Shown here in pieces: positions 13,013 through 24,090 of a stretch of 64,000 nucleotides of DNA. This stretch comes from Mesocentrotus franciscanus (taxonomy: Eukaryota; Echinodermata; Echinoidea; Camarodonta; Strongylocentrotidae). The position numbers and the translations under genes were made by a program. Numbering within the stretch: the first letter of the stretch is position 1; each line of letters starts with the position of its first letter. Where the stretch lies: contig CP137673.1 of NCBI GenBank assembly GCA_037976565.1, positions 354,354-418,353 of the forward strand, in the 5' to 3' direction. Below the pieces are notes generated by a model. It was not told the DNA's origin. It did no database searches and worked only from the letters and a program-made list of their open reading frames with translations.

Positions 13013-13640
13013 ACTGAAGATATTCTTGGCATGATTTGATGCCTTTCAGGATGACATGGGCGCAGCCATTTTCATGAAAATGTGACATTCAAGTTGAAGT
13101 TGTACATGCACCAAGCTTTAGGTGGAAAGACGTTTTTTAAATCAATAACAAAAACTTAACTTTTCAATGAGGAATTTTCATTGTTGAGGAAATTTCATAG
13201 CTGAGAAGATAGCAATTATGTTTGGTGAAAAATATATAACATCATTAAACATCATTAAAAAATACTAAAATAGAGCAGTTGACAAATTTATTTCATTTAT
13301 GAGAAACCTTTACTTCACCCTGGTCGAGCACCAACTCATCTAGGCAATTTGCATTCTGGCAATTTAATATTAGTACAAGGGATAAAAGAAGGTGAATGAC
13401 ATGCTTCATCACCACACACACCTGGGAAGAAAGCATCCATAAATTTGAATACATTTACTTGTTATAAAACGACTTCATGTTATGAAGAAAATGGCAATGC
13501 CTATTTCGTGCTGAGAAACTGTACACTATTCTTGCTCTATGCCTCTCCCATACACTTTGGTGGGAATCTTGTAGATTATTTTTGAAGAATATAATATATT
13601 TCTCAGAATAAGTAAAGTTATTTTTGGAGTGAAGTTTCCT

Positions 13641-14252
13641 AAAGGGGGTATCTCACTGAGCGGCGAATGCTTATGAACGTTGCAAATTTGGATTCGCCAA
13701 CTTTTCTGACAAATGTTGGCCAAAATCAGGGTTCGCCTCTGCGACATTTAGCAACTTTTAGCGATGTTTAGCGACAATTAGCAAAATTTAAGCGAATGTT
13801 TGCGAAAGCTGGTTGGCGAATATTAGCGACTGTAAGCGAATGTTAGCGACAGTTTTCGCGAATATTAGCAACTATTTGCCAATCCTTTGCCACTATTTGT
13901 GAATGTTTGGGACCTTTGCTAACTCCTGGTACTCAATGGGTCGATTTTATATAGGAACCATATGGTAACGTGGTCGCTAGCATTGGTGAATCAAAAGAAC
14001 TTCAGTGACACCGTCTTACAACCATTTGCAAAGGCTTACTACTGTTTTGCAAATGCTTGCAACTGTTTGCGGAAAAATAATTCGCAAAGAAATTTTGAAC
14101 ATGTTCAAAATTTCTTTGCGACAAGAACAATTTTGCGACAATGAAAACTTTCTTGCAACCCTTTACAAAACTTTTGCAACCTTTTACGAACCCTGGCGAA
14201 ACCCAATTCGCTACGTTCGCAAGCACTCGCCGCTCAGTGAGATACCCCCTTT
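13641..14252. mobile_element. 612-bp MITE with 32-bp terminal inverted repeats
   Basis: The left end AAAGGGGGTATCTCACTGAG (13641 onward, extending 32 bp through CGGCGAATGCTT) is mirrored at the right end (14221-14252) with a single mismatch. The interior is made of short repeated words: GCGAATGTTAGCGAC on the left half and GCAACC/TTTACAA/TTTGCAA on the right half, partly complementary, with a palindrome at about 14090-14122. No protein is encoded. I cannot define a clean target duplication, so the superfamily stays open. Confidence 0.85.
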
Positions 14253-14447
14253 AAAGCTAATCAAGGTTCGGTTCACTTCAATGAAAAACAACATTTATTC
14301 CTTCTTTTTTGTTACAATCATAAGATTGAGTACAAAAAGCATTCAGATACAACTGAGGGAGGCATGGCCCCAGAAAATCAAAACGGATAGGGGATGCCCA
14401 TTTACAAAAACGCCTTCCAAAAAAATGTGTACCATATATTCTACTTT

Positions 14448-14482
14448 CCTAACATAACTACACACATTGTAGTTATGTTAGG
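14448..14482. repeat. Perfect 15-bp-stem hairpin
   Basis: CCTAACATAACTACA (14448-14462), loop CACAT, then the exact complement (14468-14482). Isolated, just beyond the MITE at 13641-14252. It could be the relic of a small fold-back element; no T-run follows and no function is implied. Confidence 0.8.
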
Positions 14483-15359
14483 ATAGAGAATGACAGGAGA
14501 AGGGTAAAATCACCTTGAGATGATATATTGAGGTATAAATCTGTGAAAATGTTTTTAAATGTTTGAAAGTTTGTAGAGTACATTGAGAGGTTGATGGTAT
14601 TGATGGTACTTATAGGATAATAGTTAATTTGTATTATCATTAGTTTTGTATTGTATTGCATTGTGATAGATGTAAATCATTATGTAATCATGTACTAAAA
14701 CATATGAGGTGACAATTATTATTCCCTGTCATCATCTAAATTCCTATATGGCTTCCTTTCTTTTCTGTAACCACGTCAAATTTCACAAATTAGTTGGTTA
14801 AAAGCTACGTAAGTTTTCTGTATTCAAAGGTGACCAAGTCCCTACTTCATTCTTAATATTTACTTTGACTGACCGTATTACCTCTTGTGCTATGTTTCAG
14901 GTCTCATCAGCGCCTTTGATTAGGCAACTAGATATTGGCGCTTTATAAATACCTGGATTGGATTGGATTGATTGCCCCATCCATATTTGTGGGCAAAACC
15001 TGACTGTAGCTATTGCTCTTTGTACATTAAATATGTAACAAATGAAAGCATTGTAAAGTTGTAAACATGTTAATACGGCATAGCTTCTGTATGAGGCTAT
15101 TGATATATCACCTGTGTAAATGTATACATTATTTCAATAACATTTGCTATTTTTTGTGGGGATAATAGTGCAATACATTCCATTCAAAGTATACAATCAG
15201 ATCGGTTTATTGTACATAGGTCATGCTGAAATATAATAGTGTAATGAAGAAAAATTACCATGTAGTAAATATGATTTCAGGAACACGATGTCGGTTTGCT
15301 GCAATTCGAGATTTGCTGTGGTGACAATTGTTCCGGGCTTTATTTTATGAAAAATGTAG
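14483..15359. other. AT-rich stretch without gene
   Basis: No gene recognised. It contains the LINE tail at 14900-14972, listed separately. Confidence 0.5.
14900..14972 (+). mobile_element. CR1/L2-like LINE 3' tail with (TGGAT)n end
   Basis: TCATCAGCGCC ... GGCGCTTTATAAATACC followed by repeats of TGGAT. An inverted GCGCC/GGCGC pair, TTTATAAATA and a terminal short tandem repeat instead of poly(A) are typical of CR1/L2-type 3' ends. Only the last 70 bases are present. Confidence 0.65.
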
Positions 15360-15412
15360 GGATAGGGTTAAGGTTAGGGTTAAGGTTAGATTAATATTTA
15401 AGTGAGATTGAG
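15360..15412 (+). repeat. Degenerate TTAGGG-like tract
   Basis: Imperfect GGTTAAGGTTAGGGTTA units over about 50 bases, in the opposite orientation to the CCTAAC tracts at 2955 and 17290. Short and decayed. Confidence 0.6.
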
Positions 15413-15631
15413 GGTTAGATATAGTATTGGTCCAGGATTGAAGTTAGGAAATCATTTAGTGTTGGGAACTATTGTGAAGCAATTTTTGTAGGAGCATGTG
15501 TCACAAAACCCAATTTTCCTCACATTTTGTAAGAGGTATTATACTATAGTATACATCATGGAATACCCAAACAAAGTCTGTTTTATATGTGCTTTATTTT
15601 TTGTTTGGTGTGCATGTTGATATCTCTGACT

Positions 15632-15680
<49 letters not shown>

Positions 15681-15712
15681 CAGTAGAGAGGAGGAGGAGG
15701 AGGAGGAGGAGA
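15632..15712 (+). repeat. Compound microsatellite (AGT)n(GGA)n
   Basis: About 17 units of AGT followed by about 8 units of GGA/GAG. The long valine/glutamate/arginine-rich open frames it creates are artefacts of the repeat. Confidence 0.95.
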
Positions 15713-16540
15713 ACAGTTTTATTAGAACAACTGCGAAATGGTAGCCGAGAGCTAAATTACATTGGAAGTTTTACAAGCTCAGTTTTAAAAAGCATTTCAA
15801 CAAAACTTAGATATAGACAAGTACAAATAATACACAGTAAAATAGATCACAACTTATTACATATCCCATACTTGCAAACAAATTGATGATACAAATAGAA
15901 TAGTTTCGTCATTATTATTATTTTTGTAATTATTGCTAAGTGAGGTATATTTATATTTTAAATAGAAATTGAGGCTGATTAATTGAGTTTATGACAAGTA
16001 AATACTGAAGATTTGTTTGATTTCGAACCATAATAAAATGCAAATTGAATGCCTATTCATAATACACACAATAATTATATGAAGATTCATCATAGAAACA
16101 TAATTAAACAATACTGAAAGAGAAAGAAAGTGTCAGGAGAGAACAATTTAAAGAGAGAGTGTTAAGTTAGAAAAAAGAAGAAGGAAGAAATACAGAAGAG
16201 GAGAGAGGGGTGGCATGAGAAGAATGGAACAGATGGAACTGTGAAGACATGATGAAGAAGAATGATGATGAAAGTAAGACGACAGAGGGGAAAGCGATTG
16301 TGTGTATAAGTCGGTTCGTAGTTCCTTATGTTGTAATGAGGGCATGCGATGATGTAGCATAGCAAGAGCGACAATTTGATGGTGTAGGAGTGAGTGAGGG
16401 GGCCCATAGGGTGTCATATCATCTTCTTTTTGCTTTCTCTTCCACTTCTCATCTTCCTTGATTTTCTGTTTTTCCTTTTCCTCCGTCATTTTCCCCTTCA
16501 ATATCCCCTTCAATATTTGGTTAGGCCTCCCATCTGCAAC
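15713..16540. other. AT-rich, then purine-rich stretch without gene
   Basis: From about 16110 to 16300 the plus strand is strongly A/G rich. Open frames in it on both strands reflect this composition. No gene recognised. Confidence 0.5.
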
Positions 16541-17035
16541 ACCAGAGGGTGGGGGGTGACCTCGCTATTCATAACGTGTAACTTCCTATATAAAACACGA
16601 AGGGGGTCACTATTCATGAAGGAATAAGGACCGTTATTCATAATGTGAGATGAGGGCCGCTCTTCATAATTTATATTGGGGGTCACTAGGACCACTATTC
16701 ATAAGATGAATTGCGGGTCACTATTTATAGTTAATGCAGAATGAGGGTCGCTATTCATGATATGAGAGAGAGCGTTGCTTTCCATAATAGCTACGCCACA
16801 GCCATGGGGTGCCCCAGCCAACATTCAACTCTCTTGTCGTTTTGTTGCTTATTCCATTTTTATGAATAACGACTCCCTCTTCTCATATTATAAATAGCGA
16901 CCCTCTTCGATTAAGAATAGCTGTCCTTATGAATAATGACCTTTATGAATAATGACCCTTTTCTCAAATTATGAATAGCGGTTTTTATGAATAATGGTCC
17001 TTATGAATAGCGACTTACCCCGGGGGGCTTGGTGC
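16541..17035. mobile_element. Fold-back element built of ATTCATAA / TTATGAAT units
   Basis: The left half repeats GGGTCACTATTCAT-like words every 35-45 bases; the right half repeats the complementary ATGAATAGCGACCC-like words. The ends are inverted: GGGGGGTGACCTCGCTATTC on the left and GAATAGCGACTTACCCC on the right. About 100 unrelated bases (16780-16860) separate the arms. This is a fold-back or TIR element whose arms are themselves minisatellites. No coding capacity; target duplication not resolved. Confidence 0.75.
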
Positions 17036-17082
17036 CCGTTAATGTGTCTTGGATGGTCTTGGATGTGTATTAACGGGGAGGC

Positions 17083-18075
17083 AGGTGGGTATGACTTTGC
17101 TTTTTTGATTAAAAGTTGCAATTCGATGGAAATTTAAGATGGTTAATGTTGATAATAGGGGAAATAAGATAGGTTATCTTCATATATTAAGATTTGCAAA
17201 TTATTTCATCTTAAATTTGCATTTCCATGCTGAACCTGTTTAAAGACTGAATTTATAGATCATCCAAAACAGCTGGACGGGTTGAACGTAAACCCTAACC
17301 TAACCCTAACCCTAACCTCAACCCTAGTCCTAAACTTAACCCTAGTCCTAATCCTAGACATAACCTTAACCCTAGACCCAACCCTTAACCTTACCCTAGT
17401 CCTAACCCTAGTCCTATAACCCTAACTCTAACCCTGAACCTCACCCGTAGTACTAACCCTTTCCCTGACCATAACCTCAACCCTTAATCATTATTATTGA
17501 TGGGGGATTATTCTGCAGTTAGCCCCAACATGTGTTTTGCCTGATGTTCTAAATAAAATGCTACCCGCCACTTCCTTATTTATGTCGATCGATCGACTTT
17601 CCGGCGATTAAATTCAGAGGGGAGCAGGGCAGTATGGGTAGGCCTATGTCTTTTAATTTTTCATCAAAAGCTGCATTTGGATTGAAAAATAGTTAACTTC
17701 GATAATCAGGAAACAAGATTGGATAAAGAAGGCAATCTTTATTTCATCTTAAATTTAACCTGTTTAAAAGCTGGATTTTTAGGTAATCCAAAATGAGCTG
17801 AATGGGTTGAACATAGCCCTTGCTGTAACACTAATTGTAACCTCAACCGTAGTCCTACACCTAACCCTAATCCTAGTCCAAACTCTAGTCCTAACCCTAG
17901 TCATACCCCTAACCCTTGTCTTAACCCTTAACCTTACCCCAGTCCTAGCTTAACCCTACTTCGAACCCAGCCCCTTTCATTGACCCTAACCCCAACCCTA
18001 ATTCATTATAATGGATGGTGGATTATTCTGCAGTTAAGCCCTATTGGGTGTTTTACCTGATGTTCTTAATACAAA
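17083..18075 (+). repeat. Two tandem copies of a module with a CCTAAC-rich core
   Basis: Copy 1 is about 17083-17555 and copy 2 about 17625-18075. Each has the same order: a leader (TTGCAATTCGATGG / CTGCATTTGGATTG), ATTTCATCTTAAATTT, CCTGTTTAAA, ATCCAAAA...GCTG followed by GGGTTGAAC, then about 190 bases of degenerate CCTAAC/CCTAGT units, then GATTATTCTGCAGTTA and TTTGCCTGATGTTCT or TTTTACCTGATGTTCT. The copies are well diverged. It may be a repeat family that carries telomere-like DNA internally rather than a former chromosome end. Confidence 0.8.
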
Positions 18076-18703
18076 TTAATGAATCCCCGCTCCTTCTCTA
18101 AAATGTCCGATTAGACGACCACCGATCAAATTTCAAAACAAGAAGAACAAATATTTTCTTTAAATGGAAGATTATCATGATGAATAATTTGCAGATTAGG
18201 CATCATGCAACAAATAAAACTATACAAACATATCTTTTAAATGAATTCAATTGATAAGTATTGATCCTTTCTTGTTTATGACAATAAAAGAAAAAGCGGA
18301 AAAGTATTTTTTAAAACATTGGTATAAAAACGTAAATATACATGCACTTTGAAATATTGAGATAGAGAGTGTTGTTATTCTTTAACAATCATGATATGTG
18401 ACCCGTCACGAAATTATTCATCTGCAAAACAAAATTAAAGGTAAATTTGAAGAAAAAATAGGGGTTTGCCTCAGTTACTTCGGATATTTTACTTCCAACT
18501 TTACAGCGACAGAATTATGAGACTATGTACCGCTGCTCAAACTGGAAAACGCCCTCTATTGACTCTTTTGCAACTAACGCAAATAAAGAAATTAAACTAC
18601 GCAAGTGGCCTATAGTCTCCTTCTTCAGACTCGTTTACTATATGAAGCGTTATTTGACATATTGATTGCAAAGTGCAGTAGTAATAGCGTCAAATTTATC
18701 GAT
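18076..18703. other. Stretch without recognised gene
   Basis: Nothing recognised. The sequence CGCCCTCTATTGACTC at 18550 resembles common dispersed repeats. Confidence 0.4.
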
Positions 18704-19443
18704 TATTGTTACTTGCCGGATAAAAGCACCATTTTTGGTACAGGGCTTCCCTATGACCTACTAAACGATAATAGACTAGGAGCTCCCGGCAAAAATTCAA
18801 TTTAAGGTTGTAGGGGGCGGGGCGTCTTTTGGAGCCCCAAATAAGTTTATAACATTGATTTGTTGTTGTACAAATGCCATTTTTGTGCAGGGCTTCCTTA
18901 GGACCTACTGAACGATATTGGGTAGGAGCCCCGGCAAAAATATCATATAAGGGTGTGGGGCGGGGGCATCGCCTCGTAGCACCCAAATAATTTATAAGGT
19001 AATATATCATTGCGTTTTTGTTGTACAAACGCCATGGGGGCCCCCAATCACACATATATGAATAGTTATGCCGGGGGCTCTATACCCTACCTCATTCAGC
19101 AGGTCCTAATGAAGCCCTGTACCAAAGATAGCGTTTGTACAACAAAACCCAATGTTATATTACCTTCTAAATTATTTGTGGGCTACGAGGCGACGCCCCA
19201 CACCCTCATATGATATTCTTTCCGGGGACTCCTACCCTAATATCGTTCAGTAGGTCCTAAGGAAGCCGTGTACCAAAATGGCATTTGCACAACAACAAAT
19301 AAATTATTTGGGGCTCCAAAATACGCCCCCGCCACACCCTTAAATTGAAATTTTTGCCGGGGGCTCCTAGCCTAATATCGTTTAGTAGGTCCTGAGGAAG
19401 CCCTGTACCAAAAATGGTGCTTTTATCCGGCAAGTAATGGTAA
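18704..19443. mobile_element. Large fold-back element, arms made of about 147-bp repeats
   Basis: The left arm (18704-19035) is an imperfect inverted copy of the right arm (19129-19443); the outer ends are TTACTTGCCGGATAAAAGC and its complement. Within each arm a unit of about 147 bp recurs, marked by CAGGGCTTCC (18741, 18888) and, in complement, near 19108, 19259 and 19395. Each unit carries ACCTACT.AACGAT, GGAGC.CCCGGCAAAAAT and TGTTGTACAAA. The centre has GGGGGCCCCC (19036-19045). Transcribed, it would fold into a very long double strand. No target duplication seen; no coding function. Confidence 0.8.
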
Positions 19444-19615
19444 TTTCACCCGACTATAGAGACAAATCGAACCACAGCAATATCGACAGCAATGTACCAT
19501 GTCAAATTTCTCGTACATTGCTTGGATGACTATGGTGATTATTGTTCGGTCATCAATGCCGATCAACTTAGTGTTAAAATGTGACCAACATTTCTATTCA
19601 TGTAATTACCGCCTA

Positions 19616-19682
19616 GGGAGAAAGGGAGGGAGAGGGAGAGGGAGAGGGAGAGACAGAGAGAGAAAGAGAAGAGGGAAAGGGG
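19616..19682 (+). repeat. (GGGAGA)n purine microsatellite
   Basis: GAGGGA-type units in a nearly pure purine run. Confidence 0.9.
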
Positions 19683-19932
19683 GTTGATGATGACATTGGT
19701 GATGGTAATGGTGATTCATATGCCCTGTTGAATTGCATGTTTCTGTAGTTACATGTACTTGTGTCGATCCATTCACACAAGATATTTGAATTTAAAATGC
19801 ACAATTAAAGTATTAGTTTACTTGTTTTTAATAATTGAAATTGCTTTAAGGAGTGGGATATGATTATGTGGCCCTTATCTTCATGATTATTAGTACATGT
19901 ATTAATATTATTGTATAAATATCATTATTATA

Positions 19933-20415
19933 CAAGTATCATCAAAATCATCACCACCAAGATCATCATCATATCATCAAAATCATCACCACCAATATCA
20001 TCATCATAATCCTTGGTGCCATCATCATCACCAGGGGTGGATCCAGCCCGGCAGGAGGGGACCCAATTCATGACAAAATATTTAGCGGCGACTTAGCCAG
20101 CCGGTGAATAAGCACTATTTTTTTTTTGGGGCGTGAGAATTTTTTTGGGGGCAGGTCCTGATCATCACTACTACCATCATTATCATCACTTCTACCATCA
20201 TCGTCACTACTACCATCATCATCGCCACTACTACAATCATTATCATCATTATCACCACCATCATCACTACTACCATCACCACCAGCATTACTACCTTCAT
20301 TATCATCATCATTATCACCACCACCATCATTACTACCTTCATTATCATCATCATCATCATTACTACTACCATCATCACCACCAACATCATCACTATTACC
20401 ATCATCATCTTCATC
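19933..20415 (+). repeat. Compound (ATC)n/(ACC)n microsatellite, split by an insertion
   Basis: Trinucleotide repeats of ATC, ACC, ACT and ATT occupy 19933-20031 and 20161-20415. The two parts are separated by a 129-bp hAT-like insertion. The long His/Tyr-rich and Met/Val-rich open frames here are products of the repeat, not genes. Confidence 0.95.
20032..20160 (+). mobile_element. 129-bp hAT-like MITE inserted in the microsatellite
   Basis: Begins CAGGGGTGGATCCAG and ends GGCAGGTCCTG, flanked on both sides by ATCATCAC (20024-20031 and 20161-20168). The ATTTAGCGGCGACTTAG word inside is shared with the element at 60121-60407. An 8-bp duplication and CAGGGG ends indicate the hAT superfamily. 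Because the target is itself a repeat, the duplication alone would be weak evidence; the family ends carry the call. Confidence 0.7.
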
Positions 20416-20833
20416 TATTCACAGTAAAGTTTTCAATGAATTTGGTGTTGTTGGCCAAAGTTAGCCTTCAGTTTAAATTTCGATAACATAGGTCTAAATA
20501 TGCAAATCATGTAAGTTCCACTGGAAACCACTCTTAATGTTGTGGTTCATACTTTGAAGCAGTTGATAATTTTCATAGATATTGCATATTCAAAATTATT
20601 CAGTCTAGTCCATTTTCAATGTGACATATTTTTAAAAGTTTTAACTTTCTAATAGCAATTTTAACACAACTATTGTGCAAACATGAAAACAGGATTACAA
20701 ATTCTTGATTTAAACAATTACACCATAAAACTTTCATCCATTCGAAAACGTTACAACTACATGTACATTTATTTCTAAAAGGGCCCTAATTCACCCAGTC
20801 AACCTTTTATTCTTAAGTTACAAAAAACACACC

Positions 20834-20862
20834 CCCCCCAAAAAAAAAAAAAAAAAAAAAAT
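20834..20862 (+). repeat. C8 followed by A20 homopolymer
   Basis: A low-complexity run about 200 bases before the second duplicated block begins. Confidence 0.9.
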
Positions 20863-22339
20863 CACATTTACAAGGAGTATGAATAATTCACTTGTTAACT
20901 GTATATTTTATATCTAAAACAATATTGTTAACATTTTGGTAGTACATGTACATTGCAAAAAGGATATGTATGCCTACAGTGTAAGCTCGTTGACATAACA
21001 TGATGGAACTGACAAGGAGTATCCATAACTTCACAACATATGCTCCGAGGAAAAGTAGAAATATTGAAGAAATGCATTGGTGAAATTTAAATGAACTGGC
21101 TAATAATAACAAATTATGAGATCTTCTAAGTTATTCCACAATACACACATGTACATGTAATATGTATGTTAATTTCAATTAAACTGTTGTGAGTTGTGAT
21201 GTGATGTGGACAACCCTCGCATTTGCTTTTATTGAAGAGAAAGATACATTACAGGATAAGAGAAATGTAATTGCTTTGGAAATACTTTGTTGGTTTCTAC
21301 TAATTTTCCCTTTCCTTACCGGATTGAAAATAGAGTGAACAATGCAAAGAAGAGTAATTAATCAATCAGCAGTTTTTCTATCTCTAAGTCCTCCAAACTA
21401 TATTAGCCATAGAAACTACATGTACAAGATTTGATATACACATGAACATTCAGATAATTTGCTGACATTTAACAAAAAGATCCATTACTTAATTCATCTG
21501 GGGACAAAATAGTATCTTATTTGAAAACTTACATTTTAGTTGATACTTATAGAGAATAAATGTTACATCCTGAAGTACTTTTCCCTTAACATCAATCTTA
21601 CATTATTCTTTACACTACCATTTTGAAAAAAGTATGAAATCTTTGCTTTTTAACAAACAAAGGTACAAGTATTATGTTGAATCATAAATATGAAATTATT
21701 ACAGCTTTGATACCAAGAAAGAATCATATGCAACAAACATACATGTACATATTCACATCATTATGGATACACTTGATTAAAAAAAAAAAAAATTGAAGCT
21801 ATCCTCCCACTTATTTCTTCTAAATATCCAATGAAGTATAACATACCTTTTAGATTCAATGGCGATTTAATTAATTCATAGTGAGCACGCTGTAAAATGT
21901 ATTCTTACTTGACCAACTATACCTGCATGTATCATAATGCACATGCATGTCCTGAAATATTGAAAATGAAAAGGCACCTTTTATGTACTATTACGCCAGG
22001 ATGTGAAAATAATTGCACAGGAAATGACAAAAATGGTTGACATTTTTTGTTTGTTTTGTTAACATGCATTACAAAGACATTAATGTATGGAAATTAATAA
22101 GTATAACATCCATGCATGTCAGTTGAAGGAGTGTTCTAAAATTCACTTTTTAGAAACTTTCAACTTTAATTTTAAAACTACAACAATTTTGAGTGTTTTG
22201 AGACATTTTCTCATCAATTTATGTACCTAGTAACATGCTAAGTAAATCAATGTGGTTGAAGTGAAGAGAAAAGAATTGCACTAACTCGTACATGCTTGAT
22301 CTTGAAACTATGAATCAGATAGTTAGACAGTGAAATGAT

Positions 22340-22785
22340 TATGACCTCCTATCCCCCAGTCTGGCTGACTGTTAGGGCACCACTGAAGATTTTACAACCA
22401 GCTTCCTCCACTCCTCGCGGTTCTCGGCTCTACGAAGCACGATGGTCCAGTCAAGGCCACTCTTTAATGTTGTCTTCCCATCGTTTCCTCTGTCTGCCTT
22501 TTCGTCTTCCTCCTTGTACTGTTCCCTGTAGGATAGTCTTGGCCAGTCCAGATTATTGTGTGACGTGCCCGTACCACTTTAGTTTGCATCTTTTCACTGA
22601 AGTCAGGAGGTCTTCATATGGCCCGATGGTGTTTCCAATTCTGATTTTCACTACCTCATTGGTTATGTGATCTCTATACCAGATACGGAGGAGTTTGGGG
22701 AAACATCTCATCTCCAGTGCCTGTATCCTTCTTTCAATGTCTGCTGTTATGGTCCATGTTTCACATGCATACACAAATATGGACA
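22340..22785 (-). mobile_element. RTE-like LINE 3' fragment in copy 2
   Basis: Minus-strand frame at 22553-22786 reads FVYACETWTITADIERRIQA, LEMRCFPKLLRIWYRDHIT and ends in KLKWYGHVTQ. It continues in other frames to EEWRKLVVKS near 22410. This copy keeps more intact frame than the one at 1270-1722 (the GHV motif is in frame). The 5' end is truncated at about 22785. It entered before the block was duplicated. Confidence 0.85.
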
Positions 22786-23375
22786 TATGGACAAGATCCT
22801 ATAACCAATTTTGAATGGGTGGAATTCGTTTTCGACTGAAACGCTGCACATGTGTCGTACTTCAAGCCTGCATAGAAAAAGAAGAAAATGATAGCGTGGA
22901 TGGTAAAAATACAATCGAGTAAACAAATCAAATTGATTCTATCAGGGTTTTACAAAAGGTCTCAAATAAAATTTTAAAAATCATATCAATTCTTTAACCT
23001 ACATGTAACATTAAAGTGGGATAGATCTCTTTTTCAAATTCATGTATGCTCCAAAGCCTTCTTTGAGGAATGTATGAATGCATCTAATTAAGAACACAAA
23101 CTGATCATTATCGAACATGTCATTATCAAATCCCTAGATATCATTCTTCATATACTGTACATTTATCTATAGAGAAAATGATTGAAAATTTTTAATATAT
23201 ATCTAGTGGGTATCTTCCTACAAATGTGGAAAAGGTTCTCTTATACTGTAACCCCTTTGGCATATAATCTATTAAGAGATAATAACCACAGCATGTTGAA
23301 AAGTGAGGCATTTTTTCTAGCTACACATATAAGTTTTTTTTTTAATTACCTTAAATTTGTCATTGACTCTTTCAG

Positions 23376-23459
23376 GCAAGTTCAGCTAAGGCAAGAGTGG
23401 CATGGGTACTTTGGAGGAATAAATGAATGGTGCCACTTGTTGATTTCCTCTTTCTGCAA
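23376..23459 (+). CDS. Candidate internal coding exon (duplicated-block copy 2)
   Basis: Counterpart of 2305-2388 with the same acceptor, the same GTGAGG donor and the same open frame; IHEWC becomes INEWC. If the blocks are separate loci, retention of frame and splice sites argues weakly for function; if they are alleles, it says nothing. Confidence 0.3.
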
Positions 23460-24032
23460 GTGAGGTTTAATTGAAAATATTACATTATATGTGCATATTT
23501 ATAGTTTAATAGAACCATGATCATAGATTAGCAGGATATCTTTCTGACTATGACAAAGTTTACGGCTGAGTGTATAGTACATGTAGGTACATAATAATTC
23601 CAGTACTGTTTCATTAGAGTGAGCATTACAACAGCTCTAAATCAGATCATGAAATTATGAAAATCTGATCTTGCAAAGAGGACACTTCAATGCATTACAA
23701 TTAATCTATAACTATTTAATCATATTGCAAAAGTGTATTGGAAAATGAGGGAGGGTTCACTACACACACTGATGAAATTTGGTTATCAAAGGGGAAGTCT
23801 ACCTTGAAATTATGATGGTTTTGAGAAAAGCAGAAAAACTACAGACAAAAAGCAGGGAAAGTTTAAGAAAAATCTGATGAAATATAAAGTTATGAATCCT
23901 TAAAGTCTTAAATGACCAAAACAACATGTCTGCAACTACCTAACAAAACAAAACAAAAAAACAACAAAAAAAAATCAACTACAGGCAATTTCGGAAAGAG
24001 TTCCATATGTAACCCCGCTAAATTCGATCTAT

Positions 24033-24090
24033 ATTGATCTAACCCTACCCTAACCCTTATCCTAATCCTAATCCTAACCCTAACCTAGCA
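24033..24090 (+). repeat. Degenerate CCTAAC tract (copy 2)
   Basis: Counterpart of 2955-3006, with the same flanking inverted words around it. Confidence 0.7.

Noticed and set aside
18696..19213. Cysteine- and proline-rich frames on both strands
   Set aside because: They fall in the fold-back element and mirror each other because the arms are inverted copies.
20115..20486. His/Tyr-rich and Met/Val-rich open frames on both strands
   Set aside because: Produced by the (ATC)n/(ACC)n microsatellite, with a MITE in the middle; no gene features.
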